From DASSRQ01 sp035701665 (GTDB taxonomy: Bacteria > Vulcanimicrobiota > Vulcanimicrobiia > Vulcanimicrobiales > Vulcanimicrobiaceae): a DNA stretch of 10,371 bases. The translations under genes were made by a program, and so were the position numbers. Of the stretch, positions 1-5,873 are shown piece by piece. The stretch spans positions 1 to 10,371 of the forward strand of contig DASSRQ010000021.1 of NCBI GenBank assembly GCA_035701665.1, in the 5' to 3' direction. Each line of letters starts with the position of its first letter. Positions within the stretch are counted from its first letter, which is position 1. The notes beneath the pieces are model-generated. The model worked only from the letters and a program-made list of their open reading frames with translations. It ran no database searches and had not been told where the DNA came from.

Positions 1-1172
1 TTGACGATCACGACATCGAACGTTCCGTCTTCTGTGGCTTTGACTACTGTGTCCGCGATCCCGGCCGCACTCATCTCTGGCTTCAGATCGTAGGTTGCGA
101 CTTTTTGCGATTGCACCAGCGCGCGGTCTTCGCCCGGGAACGGCTTCTCGATACCACCGTTGAAGAAATACGTCACGTGCGCGTACTTTTCGGTCTCTGC
201 CAGACGAAGTTGACGCAGACCGTTACGAGAGACGACGTCGCCGAACGTATCGAACTGCGGGCGAGGCCCAAACAGCACCGGGTTGGGAAACGTCTCATCG
301 TACTTCGTCATGGTAGCGAAGACGAAGTCGCTGAATCGAACCGTCGGAAACGGCACGTCTCCGGAGGTGAAAGCGACCGTCATCTGGCGCGCACGATCGG
401 GACGGAAATTAAAGAAGATGACGGCATCGCCGTCTTCTATCGGCCGCGGTTCGCCGACGATCGTCGGCCGCACGAACTCGTCGTTCTCTCCGCGCGTATA
501 CGCCATCTCCAGCGCTTCGAGCGCCGTCGTTGCGCGTACCTCGGCCTCGCCTCGCGCTAATGCATCGTAGGCGGCCTGCGTACGTTCCCAGCGCTTGTCG
601 CGATCCATCGCATAGAAGCGCCCGATCACGGTTCGGACCGCGTTCGGCTGCCCGAGCGCGTCGATCTGCGACTGCAGCTGCGTTAGATATGTTTCGGCCG
701 AACGCGGCGGCGTGTCGCGCCCGTCGAGAAACGCGTGCACCGCAAATGCCGCACCTTCGCCGTTCGTTACGCGGAGCAGTTCGAACAGATGGTCGATCGA
801 ACTGTGCACTTTTCCGTCGGAGAGCAGGCCCATAAAGTGCAGCGTGCCGCCGGTGCGTTTCACATGCGCTATACAGGCGTGCAGCGTTGTGTTTTTCGCA
901 AAGTCGCCCGATTCGATATCCGCATCGATAACGGTAACGCCTTGCGGAACCACGCGTCCGGCGCCCAAATTTAAGTGACCGACCTCGCTGTTGCCCATAA
1001 TACCTTTGGGCAACCCCACTGCTTCGCCGCTGGCCTCGACCATCGTCCACGGATACTTTTCGAAAAAGCCGTTCCACACGGGCAGCGTTGCTGCAGCAAT
1101 CGCGTTGCCGTGCGTTTTATCGCTGCATCCCCATCCATCGAGGACACAAACTACGAGCGGTCTAAGGATCAC
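1..1172 (-). CDS. gpmI: 2,3-bisphosphoglycerate-independent phosphoglycerate mutase (3' end outside the window)
   Basis: Interconverts 3- and 2-phosphoglycerate in cytosolic glycolysis, using two Mn2+ ions and a phosphoserine intermediate. The frame reads from a GTG at 1172 as M-I-L-R-P-L-V-V-C-V-L-D-G-W-G. Asp12 and the active-site Ser62 in GNSEVGH fall at exactly the positions known from the Bacillus enzyme. Further family signatures are SDGKVHSSIDH (His123), FLDGRDTPP near 148-156, GRFYAMDRDKRWER, FFNFRPDRARQM and EKYAHVTYFFNGG. About 390 of roughly 510 residues are present. The missing C-terminus carries the remaining metal ligands (Asp and His of the phosphatase domain). The GTG overlaps the tpiA stop as GTGA, which suggests translational coupling, and I see no better start. 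Last visible gene of the glycolytic run. Identity is nearly certain; completeness cannot be judged. Confidence 0.96.
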   Translation of the reverse strand, partial: MILRPLVVCVLDGWGCSDKTHGNAIAAATLPVWNGFFEKYPWTMVEASGEAVGLPKGIMGNSEVGHLNLGAGRVVPQGVTVIDADIESGDFAKNTTLHACIAHVKRTGGTLHFMGLLSDGKVHSSIDHLFELLRVTNGEGAAFAVHAFLDGRDTPPRSAETYLTQLQSQIDALGQPNAVRTVIGRFYAMDRDKRWERTQAAYDALARGEAEVRATTALEALEMAYTRGENDEFVRPTIVGEPRPIEDGDAVIFFNFRPDRARQMTVAFTSGDVPFPTVRFSDFVFATMTKYDETFPNPVLFGPRPQFDTFGDVVSRNGLRQLRLAETEKYAHVTYFFNGGIEKPFPGEDRALVQSQKVATYDLKPEMSAAGIADTVVKATEDGTFDVVIV

Positions 1173-1933
1173 GAGGCGTTTGCCAGTTGTGAAGCGAGGT
1201 TTGCAAAGCCGGCCGGATCGAGCGATGCACCGCCGACCAATCCGCCGTCGATATCGGACTGCGCGGCATAGAGTGCGATGTTATCGGGTTTCACGCTGCC
1301 TCCGTACAGAATCGGAACGTTTTGCAGTCCGGCCACGCAGCCGCGAATCGCCCGCATCATCTCGTTCGCATCGTTCGCGTCGCAGTTTTTGCCCGTACCG
1401 ATAGCCCAAACCGGTTCGTACGCGACGATGCAGCGCGCTACGTCTTGCGCTTCCAATCCGGCGAAAGCGGCCTTCGTCTGCGATACGGTATGAGCGACGT
1501 GTTCGCCGCGATCGCGGATGTCGAGCGTCTCGCCTACTGCGACGATTGGCGTGAGACCCGCCTCGAGTGCGGCAAAGGTTTTACGGCGGACGTTTTCGTC
1601 GGTCTCGCCGAAGTACTGGCGGCGCTCCGAGTGTCCGAGAATGACGTGCGTCACGCCGAGATCCGTCAGCATCCCCGCCGATATCTCGCCCGTAAACGCG
1701 CCCTGCGGTTCCCAATGCATGTTTTGCGCGCCGAGTTTGACGCGCGTTTGCGATGCAAGTATATCGCGCGCTGCTTGGAGCGCGGTGAACGGCGGACAAA
1801 CGATGAGGTCCACGGCGTCCGGTATGCCCTGCGCGAGAGGCAAAAAGGCCTCGAAAAATGCGCGAGCCTCGCTCGCGGTCTTGTACATCTTCCAATTGCC
1901 TGCGCACACGCGCGCGCGGGCGCTAACCGGCAT
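1169..1933 (-). CDS. tpiA: triose-phosphate isomerase
   Basis: Interconverts dihydroxyacetone phosphate and glyceraldehyde 3-phosphate; a cytosolic TIM barrel, normally a dimer. At 254 residues it has the usual family length. All catalytic motifs are visible: Asn13 and Lys15 in AGNWKM, the electrophile His101 in ILGHSERR, the catalytic base Glu173 in AYEPVWAIGTG at the start of loop 6, and the phosphate-binding YGGSVKP and GGLVGGASL near the C-terminus. The ATG at 1933 lies 11 bp inside the end of pgk, with an AAGG element a few bases upstream, so it is well supported. The 3' end overlaps the gpmI GTG by 4 bp. Translation is probably coupled to both neighbours. Confidence 0.98.
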   Translation of the reverse strand: MPVSARARVCAGNWKMYKTASEARAFFEAFLPLAQGIPDAVDLIVCPPFTALQAARDILASQTRVKLGAQNMHWEPQGAFTGEISAGMLTDLGVTHVILGHSERRQYFGETDENVRRKTFAALEAGLTPIVAVGETLDIRDRGEHVAHTVSQTKAAFAGLEAQDVARCIVAYEPVWAIGTGKNCDANDANEMMRAIRGCVAGLQNVPILYGGSVKPDNIALYAAQSDIDGGLVGGASLDPAGFANLASQLANAS

Positions 1934-3101
1934 TCAGCGCCTTGATGCCCGGCAGCGTTTTGCCTTCCAAAAATTCGAGCGTTGCGCCGCCGCCGGTGCT
2001 TACATGCGTGACTTTATCCGCAAAAGCGAGCTCTTCGGCGGCCGCGGCTGCGTCGCCGCCGCCGACGACGGTCGTTGCGCCCTTGCGCGTCGCGGCGGCC
2101 ATCGCTTCGCCGACGCGTTTGGTACCGGCGCGGTAGGCTGCTTTTTCGTAGACACCCATCGGCCCGTTAAAGACGACGGTTTGCGCGTCTTCGATAGCCT
2201 TGGCGTAGATGTCGGCGCTCTTCGGCCCGATGTCGAGGATCATGTTCGAACCGACGTCTGCGAGATCGACCACGTGCGCGCCGGCATCGTTATCGAAACT
2301 ATCCGAAACGACTGCGTCGACCGGAAGCAGCAGGGTAACGCCGCGCGCACTCGCCGCTTCGAGAATCTTGGTAGCCGGGCCGAGGTCGTCGTCACGCAGC
2401 GATTTGCCGACGTCGACACCTTGCGCCGCGAGGAACGTGTTCGCCATGCCGCCGCCGATGCAGAACGTGCGGACCTTTTCCATCAGCTGATTGAAGACGC
2501 CGACTTTATCTTTGACTTTGGCGCCGCCGATGACGCACACGTACGGCTGGGCGGGATCGTTCACCAGACGCGAGAGCGCGTCGATCTCCGCTTGCATCAA
2601 AAAGCCCGCGTACGCCGGGAGCAGATGCGCCACGCCTTCGGTCGAAGCGTGCGCGCGGTGCGCCGTTCCGAACGCATCGTTTACGTAGACGTCTGCAAGC
2701 GAGGCGAGTTCCTTGGCAAAGGCGGGATCGTTGGATTCTTCGCCCGCATGGAAACGGACGTTCTCGAGCAGCACGATGCTGCCGTCTTTCATGCTTTCAA
2801 CGGCAGCGCGAGCGGGCTCGCCCACGCAGTCGCTTGCGAACGTTACATCCATTGCCAACCGCTTCGAGAGCGCGTCGGCCACGGGTTTGAGGGAGTACTT
2901 CGCGTTCGGCGTACCGTCCGGCCGGCCCAGGTGCGAGACGATGATCGTGCGCGCACCGTGTTCGGCCAGATAGCGAAGTGTCGGCAGCGACGCGTCGACG
3001 CGTTTCATGTCAGCAACGTTGCCCTGTTGCATGGGCACGTTGAGATCCTCACGCACCAGCACGCGTTTGCCGGTAACGTTTGCCTCGGTCAGCGGACGCA
3101 T
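1923..3101 (-). CDS. pgk: phosphoglycerate kinase
   Basis: Transfers phosphate from 1,3-bisphosphoglycerate to ADP, the first ATP-yielding step of glycolysis; monomeric and cytosolic. From the ATG at 3101 the protein has 392 residues, normal for bacteria. Visible motifs are VREDLNVPM near 16-24 (Arg17, Asp19, Asn21; the usual form is RVDFNVP), SHLGRP 56-61, LLENVRF with Arg116, NDAFGTAHRAHAST around 141-154, GGAKVKDKVG (Lys195, Lys199), FNGPMGVYE (usually WNGPMGVFE), GGGDAAAA and HVSTGGGATLEFLEG at the C-terminus. A TTG immediately upstream (3102-3104) could add one residue; ATG is preferred. The gap stop codon lies 4 bp upstream and the 3' end overlaps tpiA by 11 bp. Confidence 0.98.
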   Translation of the reverse strand: MRPLTEANVTGKRVLVREDLNVPMQQGNVADMKRVDASLPTLRYLAEHGARTIIVSHLGRPDGTPNAKYSLKPVADALSKRLAMDVTFASDCVGEPARAAVESMKDGSIVLLENVRFHAGEESNDPAFAKELASLADVYVNDAFGTAHRAHASTEGVAHLLPAYAGFLMQAEIDALSRLVNDPAQPYVCVIGGAKVKDKVGVFNQLMEKVRTFCIGGGMANTFLAAQGVDVGKSLRDDDLGPATKILEAASARGVTLLLPVDAVVSDSFDNDAGAHVVDLADVGSNMILDIGPKSADIYAKAIEDAQTVVFNGPMGVYEKAAYRAGTKRVGEAMAAATRKGATTVVGGGDAAAAAEELAFADKVTHVSTGGGATLEFLEGKTLPGIKALNAG

Positions 3102-3105
3102 CAAC

Positions 3106-4131
3106 TTATACGCCTGCCGGAATCTTCTCCAGCACCATCGCGGTCAAGTCCGCGAGGCGGCACGAGTAGCCCCACTCGTTGTCGTACCACGCGCCGATCT
3201 GGATCAGGTCGCCGTTGGCATTGGTCAGCGGGCCGTCGATGATCGAACTGAACGGCGAGCGCTTGAAGTCGCCCGAGACGAGTTCCTCATCGCTGAAGCG
3301 CACGTACTCTTTGAGATCGCCTTGAGCGGCGCCGCGCAGAATAGCGTTGAGTTCATCTTTCGTCGTCTCTTTTTTGACTTGCGCGACAAGATAGACCATC
3401 GAGACGGTCGGCGTCGGAACGCGCAGCGCAAAACCGTCGAACGTGCCTTTGATCTCCGGAATCGTCAGATACAGCGCTTTTGCTGCGCCGGTCGAGGTCG
3501 GAATGATATTCGTCGCAGCGTTGCGGGCGCGGCGCAGATCTTTGTGCGGCGCATCGAGAATATTTTGATCGTTCGTGTACGAGTGAATCGTCGACATGAA
3601 GCCCTTGACCCAGCCGAGGTTGTCGACGATCGGTTTGACCGCGGTCGCAAGGCAGTTGGTCGTGCACGACGCGTTGGAGATGACGTGATGGTTGGCGGGA
3701 TCGTACTGCGATTCGTTCACGCCGAGCACGACGGTGATATCTTCGCCTTTTGCCGGTGCCGAGATCAGCACTTTCTTGGCGCCGCCGCCGTCGATGTGGG
3801 CGCGCGCTTTGCTCGCATCGGTAAACAGGCCCGTCGATTCGATGACGACGTCCGCACCGAGATCTTTCCACGGCAGCTTACCCGGGTCGCGTTCGGCAAG
3901 TACGCGGAACGACTGCTTCGACGAACCGAGGGTCGCATTGATGGTGTCGCCGCTTGCGGAGACTTCGCCCTCAAATGGGCCGTAGTTCGAGTCGTACTTG
4001 AACAGATGCGCGCATTCCGAGGCGCTCGTCAAATCGTTGACCGCGGCGATTTCGATGCCGGGGTGGCGCTCCATCAGCGCTTTGGCGAAGTTCCGTCCGA
4101 TGCGGCCGAAGCCGTTGATCCCAATACGCAT
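3106..4131 (-). CDS. gap: type I glyceraldehyde-3-phosphate dehydrogenase
   Basis: Oxidatively phosphorylates glyceraldehyde 3-phosphate to 1,3-bisphosphoglycerate with NAD(P)+; a cytosolic tetramer. It has 341 residues. GINGFGRIGR (4-13) is the Rossmann nucleotide loop. Asp33 in VNDLT is the residue that normally selects NAD over NADP. SNASCTTNC carries the catalytic Cys156, STIHSYTNDQ the base His183, and DLRRARNAATNIIPTSTGAAKA and WYDNEWGYS complete the catalytic domain. The segment before HKDLRR reads D-A-P, where NAD-specific enzymes usually have D-L-P and photosynthetic NADP enzymes D-A-S. NAD use is the best guess, but some dual use is possible. The ATG at 4131 has a good Shine-Dalgarno (TAGGAG) about 9 bases upstream, which contains the whiA stop codon. 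Confidence 0.98.
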   Translation of the reverse strand: MRIGINGFGRIGRNFAKALMERHPGIEIAAVNDLTSASECAHLFKYDSNYGPFEGEVSASGDTINATLGSSKQSFRVLAERDPGKLPWKDLGADVVIESTGLFTDASKARAHIDGGGAKKVLISAPAKGEDITVVLGVNESQYDPANHHVISNASCTTNCLATAVKPIVDNLGWVKGFMSTIHSYTNDQNILDAPHKDLRRARNAATNIIPTSTGAAKALYLTIPEIKGTFDGFALRVPTPTVSMVYLVAQVKKETTKDELNAILRGAAQGDLKEYVRFSDEELVSGDFKRSPFSSIIDGPLTNANGDLIQIGAWYDNEWGYSCRLADLTAMVLEKIPAGV

Positions 4132-4140
4132 AGCAAAAAT

Positions 4141-4146
4141 CTCCTA
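4141..4146 (-). promoter_or_regulatory. ribosome binding site of gap, overlapping the whiA stop codon
   Basis: Read on the minus strand this is TAGGAG, about 9 bases before the gap ATG. Its first three bases are the TAG that ends whiA. It is the clearest Shine-Dalgarno in the window. Placed at the whiA terminus, it would let ribosomes finishing whiA reinitiate on gap, or be recruited afresh to raise gap expression above whiA. Confidence 0.7.
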
Positions 4147-5022
4147 CGTCGGATGGTTACGAGCAGCCGGAATACTTTCCCCGCGCAGGCGCCGCGCTAA
4201 TCGCAGTAACGCGCCTAAACGGCTGTTTACTGTGGGTTTTCCAACCGGCGGGCTGCAGCGCCGGCCGAGTTCCGTAAGACTTTCGTCGGGATAGTTTAGG
4301 CGCAACTGCGCGATCTCGCGCAGCGGCGGCGAGAGCCGGTGCAGGCCGTGCGCATCGGCGATAAACTCGATGGCATCGCACTGCGTGGCCGCGGCGGCTG
4401 CCGTACGCTCGAGGTTTGCGGCTTCGGTGTTGACCAGCCGGTGAATGCGGTTCTTCGTTTCTTTCACTGCGCGAACGTCTTCCAGCCGCAAGACGGCGCC
4501 GTGGGCACCGACGATCGTCAACAGCTCGACGATCGCTTCGAAATCTTTGAAGTACAGCACGGTCCGCTGTTTGCGGATCGTGACTTTCGGTACGGCGCCC
4601 AGCGCCCGCAGGATCCATTGCAGCCGCTCCGCGTGCGCGGCCGTCTCCGGAACGAACTCAAGGTGGTAACCCTGCGTTCCCGCAGAGACCGAGCCGCAGG
4701 CTAAGAACGCCGCACGCGCTTCCATTACGCGGTCGCAGCGGTGCGCCGGTTTTGCGGGCGCGCTCTGCAGTGCGTCCGGAAGGCGCACGCGATACGACGA
4801 CGCACGGGTTAAGCGATTCGCCGCGAGTTTTTCGATGTGGTAGTCGCGCTCGCCGAGCAGTCCGCGGAACAGCCGCGCCACTGCGTTGCGCTGCGTACCG
4901 AACGTTCCGCGGCGCGAGCCGTAGTAGGCCAGACCCGCCAGCAGCGCGGCGCGGCAATGCGGCGCCTGCGGAATCTCGCGCGCCAACGCATCCTTGGCGT
5001 CGGCGGACAGGCTTACAGCCAT
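4144..5022 (-). CDS. whiA: WhiA-family DNA-binding regulator
   Basis: WhiA proteins combine a degenerate LAGLIDADG homing-endonuclease-like N-terminal domain with a C-terminal helix-turn-helix. They regulate sporulation septation and cell division in Streptomyces and affect division and chromosome segregation in Bacillus. Recognisable WhiA segments are AFLACGSVSAGTQGYHLEF (105-123), RKQRTVLYFKD (150-160), the characteristic VKETKNRIHRLVNTEAANLERT (186-207), SPPLREIAQLRLNYPDESLTELG (231-253) and an HTH ending in GKPTVNSRLGALLRLA (261-276). At 292 residues it is slightly shorter than the usual 310-330; the N-terminal quarter is the least conserved. The ATG at 5022 overlaps the S4 gene by 10 bp. 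In many Gram-positives whiA follows rapZ and yvcK; neither is present here, whereas the downstream gap-pgk-tpi linkage is kept. It may regulate its own operon, but nothing in the sequence shows this. Confidence 0.93.
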   Translation of the reverse strand: MAVSLSADAKDALAREIPQAPHCRAALLAGLAYYGSRRGTFGTQRNAVARLFRGLLGERDYHIEKLAANRLTRASSYRVRLPDALQSAPAKPAHRCDRVMEARAAFLACGSVSAGTQGYHLEFVPETAAHAERLQWILRALGAVPKVTIRKQRTVLYFKDFEAIVELLTIVGAHGAVLRLEDVRAVKETKNRIHRLVNTEAANLERTAAAAATQCDAIEFIADAHGLHRLSPPLREIAQLRLNYPDESLTELGRRCSPPVGKPTVNSRLGALLRLARRLRGESIPAARNHPT

Positions 5023-5288
5023 TCGGCGGGCTCGTCGCGGCGCTGATCGAGGATCTCGTACAAGTCGGCCGGCTTGGTCCCGGGCGTAACACGCAGCGGC
5101 ACCTCGAGCACGCGCACGGTGACGAACTTCGTCGCGTAGTGAATCTCCAGCACGTCGCCGGGCTTGACTTGATACCCGGGCTTGAGCGCCCGCCCGTCCT
5201 TGGTGATGCGCCCGTGTTCGAGCGCCTCGTGGGCCTCCGAGCGCCGCTTGCTTAGGCGCGAGACCTTCATGAACTTATCGAGCCGCAA
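5013..5288 (-). CDS. S4-domain RNA-binding protein, RqcP/Hsp15-like
   Basis: A 91-residue protein that is almost entirely an S4 RNA-binding domain. It opens MRLDKFMKVSRLSKRRSEAHEAL, continues GRITKDGRALKPGYQVKPGDVLEI and ends in a short acidic tail. This opening closely matches RqcP (YabO) of Bacillus, which binds stalled 50S subunits with RqcH and drives C-terminal alanine tailing of nascent chains. The E. coli heat-shock protein Hsp15 is the other well-studied relative but is longer (about 133 residues). Basic residues of the S4 helix pair (Arg2, Lys5, Arg11, Lys15, Arg16) are present. The start is TTG at 5288: a stop codon lies in frame just upstream, and the first ATG (5270) would remove the conserved RLDKF opening. 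I see no clear Shine-Dalgarno. It is the first gene of the minus-strand run and overlaps whiA by 10 bp, an unusual partner. RqcP versus Hsp15 cannot be settled without seeing whether rqcH is in the genome. Confidence 0.88.
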   Translation of the reverse strand: MRLDKFMKVSRLSKRRSEAHEALEHGRITKDGRALKPGYQVKPGDVLEIHYATKFVTVRVLEVPLRVTPGTKPADLYEILDQRRDEPAEWL

Positions 5289-5301
5289 TAGTCTGTGTCA
5301 T

Positions 5302-5341
5302 CTTGAGCCTTCTCGAGGGACCTTGAGCTTGTCGAAGGGCG
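5302..5341. repeat. two tandem imperfect copies of a CTTGAGC..TCGAAGG interspersed repeat
   Basis: Copy 1 is 5302-5321 (CTTGAGCCTTCTCGAGGGAC) and copy 2 is 5322-5341 (CTTGAGCTTGTCGAAGGGCG); both are 20 bp in the same orientation. The flanking TCAT before copy 1 and GAAC after copy 2 also fit the wider family whose core resembles CTTGAGC-N-TGTCGAAGG. From general knowledge, such short elements are scattered between genes in many GC-rich bacterial genomes. Nothing here encodes a mobility function. It sits between the divergent S4 and padR genes, with copy 1 only 13 bp from the S4 start codon, so it may form part of that transcript's leader. Confidence 0.6.
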
Positions 5342-5354
5342 AACAAGTACCTTC

Positions 5355-5383
5355 TGGACATATAGCGATATATCGAATAATAT
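5355..5383 (+). promoter_or_regulatory. predicted sigma70-type promoter of padR and the MATE gene
   Basis: TGGACA at 5355-5360 matches five of six bases of the -35 consensus. It is followed after exactly 17 bp by TAATAT at 5378-5383, a four-of-six -10. Transcription would begin around 5389-5391, giving an almost leaderless message for the ATG at 5393 or 5396. A perfect TATAAT also occurs at 5389-5394, but it lacks a recognisable -35 at 17 bp and would start transcription inside the gene, near the alternative ATG at 5405. The block is strikingly AT-rich for this genome. Confidence 0.5.
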
Positions 5384-5392
5384 AGCGATATA
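5360..5392. promoter_or_regulatory. predicted PadR operator: two 13-bp direct repeats 20 bp apart
   Basis: ATATAGCGATATA occurs at 5360-5372 and again at 5380-5392, with exactly 20 bp between starts, close to two helical turns. Within this block CGATATATCG (5366-5375) is a perfect palindrome, and TATATCG (5369-5375) pairs with CGATATA (5386-5392) as an inverted repeat with a 10-bp spacer. The element covers the predicted -10 and spacer and ends on the base before the padR ATG. PadR repressors commonly bind dyads over their own promoters, so autorepression is the natural reading. Which dyad is bound cannot be decided by eye. Confidence 0.6.
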
Positions 5393-5869
5393 ATGATGCA
5401 TGGAATGTGGCCGGGCCGGCGCCGGCGGTTTCGCCGGGGGATGCTCAAGTACGTCATTCTGAAGATGCTCGAGGCCGGCGAGCGCCACGGCTACGACCTC
5501 ATCCGTCACTTCGAAGAGCGCGGCTGGGGCCGCTTAGGAGCCGGTTCGCTGTATCCGCTGTTGTCAGCCCTTGAAGAGCATGGCCTGATCGAAGGCCGCG
5601 ATGAGGACGGCCGGCGGCGCTACCGGATCACGGACCTCGGCCGCAAGCGGCTTCACGACGTCGCCGATGAGTTGTCCGAAGCGTTTGAGCAGCACGAGCA
5701 CGCTCCGGGCGCGCCGCGCGCAGAAGATCCGCTGCGCGAGGCGATGCAGAAGCTGGCGAGTGCCGTTCAACAGGCAGCCCAGCACGCGAAGCCCGAGAGC
5801 CGAGCGCACGTTGCCGAACGAATCGACGCGCTGCGAAAAGAGATCTACACGATACTTGCCAACGAGTAG
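5393..5869 (+). CDS. PadR-family transcriptional regulator
   Basis: PadR proteins are dimeric winged-helix repressors that usually respond to phenolics, antibiotics or other toxic compounds and control adjacent efflux genes. This one has 158 residues. A short Arg-rich N-terminal tail (9-15) precedes the winged helix from about 17 to 85, with the signatures LKYVILKMLEAGERHGYDLI, GAGSLYPLLSALEEHGLIE and RRRYRITDLGRKRL. The C-terminal third (about 90-157) is helical and rich in Ala, Glu and Gln, as expected for the dimerisation helices. The start is ambiguous between tandem ATGs at 5393 and 5396 and a third at 5405; none has a Shine-Dalgarno, and a repeat-rich operator directly abuts the first. 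A MATE exporter follows 4 bp downstream and is the likely target. The ligand is unknown. Confidence 0.93.
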   Translation: MMHGMWPGRRRRFRRGMLKYVILKMLEAGERHGYDLIRHFEERGWGRLGAGSLYPLLSALEEHGLIEGRDEDGRRRYRITDLGRKRLHDVADELSEAFEQHEHAPGAPRAEDPLREAMQKLASAVQQAAQHAKPESRAHVAERIDALRKEIYTILANE

Positions 5870-5873
5870 AGCA

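Noticed and set aside
409..1077. A 222-codon minus-strand frame in the gpmI region.
   Set aside because: It is out of frame with gpmI, which reads through the whole region from GTG 1172 with all expected motifs.
1518..3242. A 574-codon open frame on the plus strand opposite tpiA and pgk.
   Set aside because: It lies antisense to two genes with complete catalytic motifs, has no recognisable domain and an Arg/Ala-rich composition typical of shadow frames in GC-rich DNA.
3007..4200. A 397-codon open frame on the plus strand opposite gap.
   Set aside because: gap is complete and unmistakable on the other strand; the antisense frame shows no family motif.
5289..5400. Minus-strand promoter for the S4/whiA/glycolysis run.
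   Set aside because: One must exist here or inside padR, and the AT-rich block is a likely place, but I found no convincing -35/-10 pair to annotate.
5601..5873. Possible PadR-MATE fusion, since the transporter frame is open back into padR.
   Set aside because: The upstream stretch in this frame is Arg/Ser-rich with no domain, padR itself is intact in another frame, and a plausible ATG lies at 5874 just before the first membrane helix.
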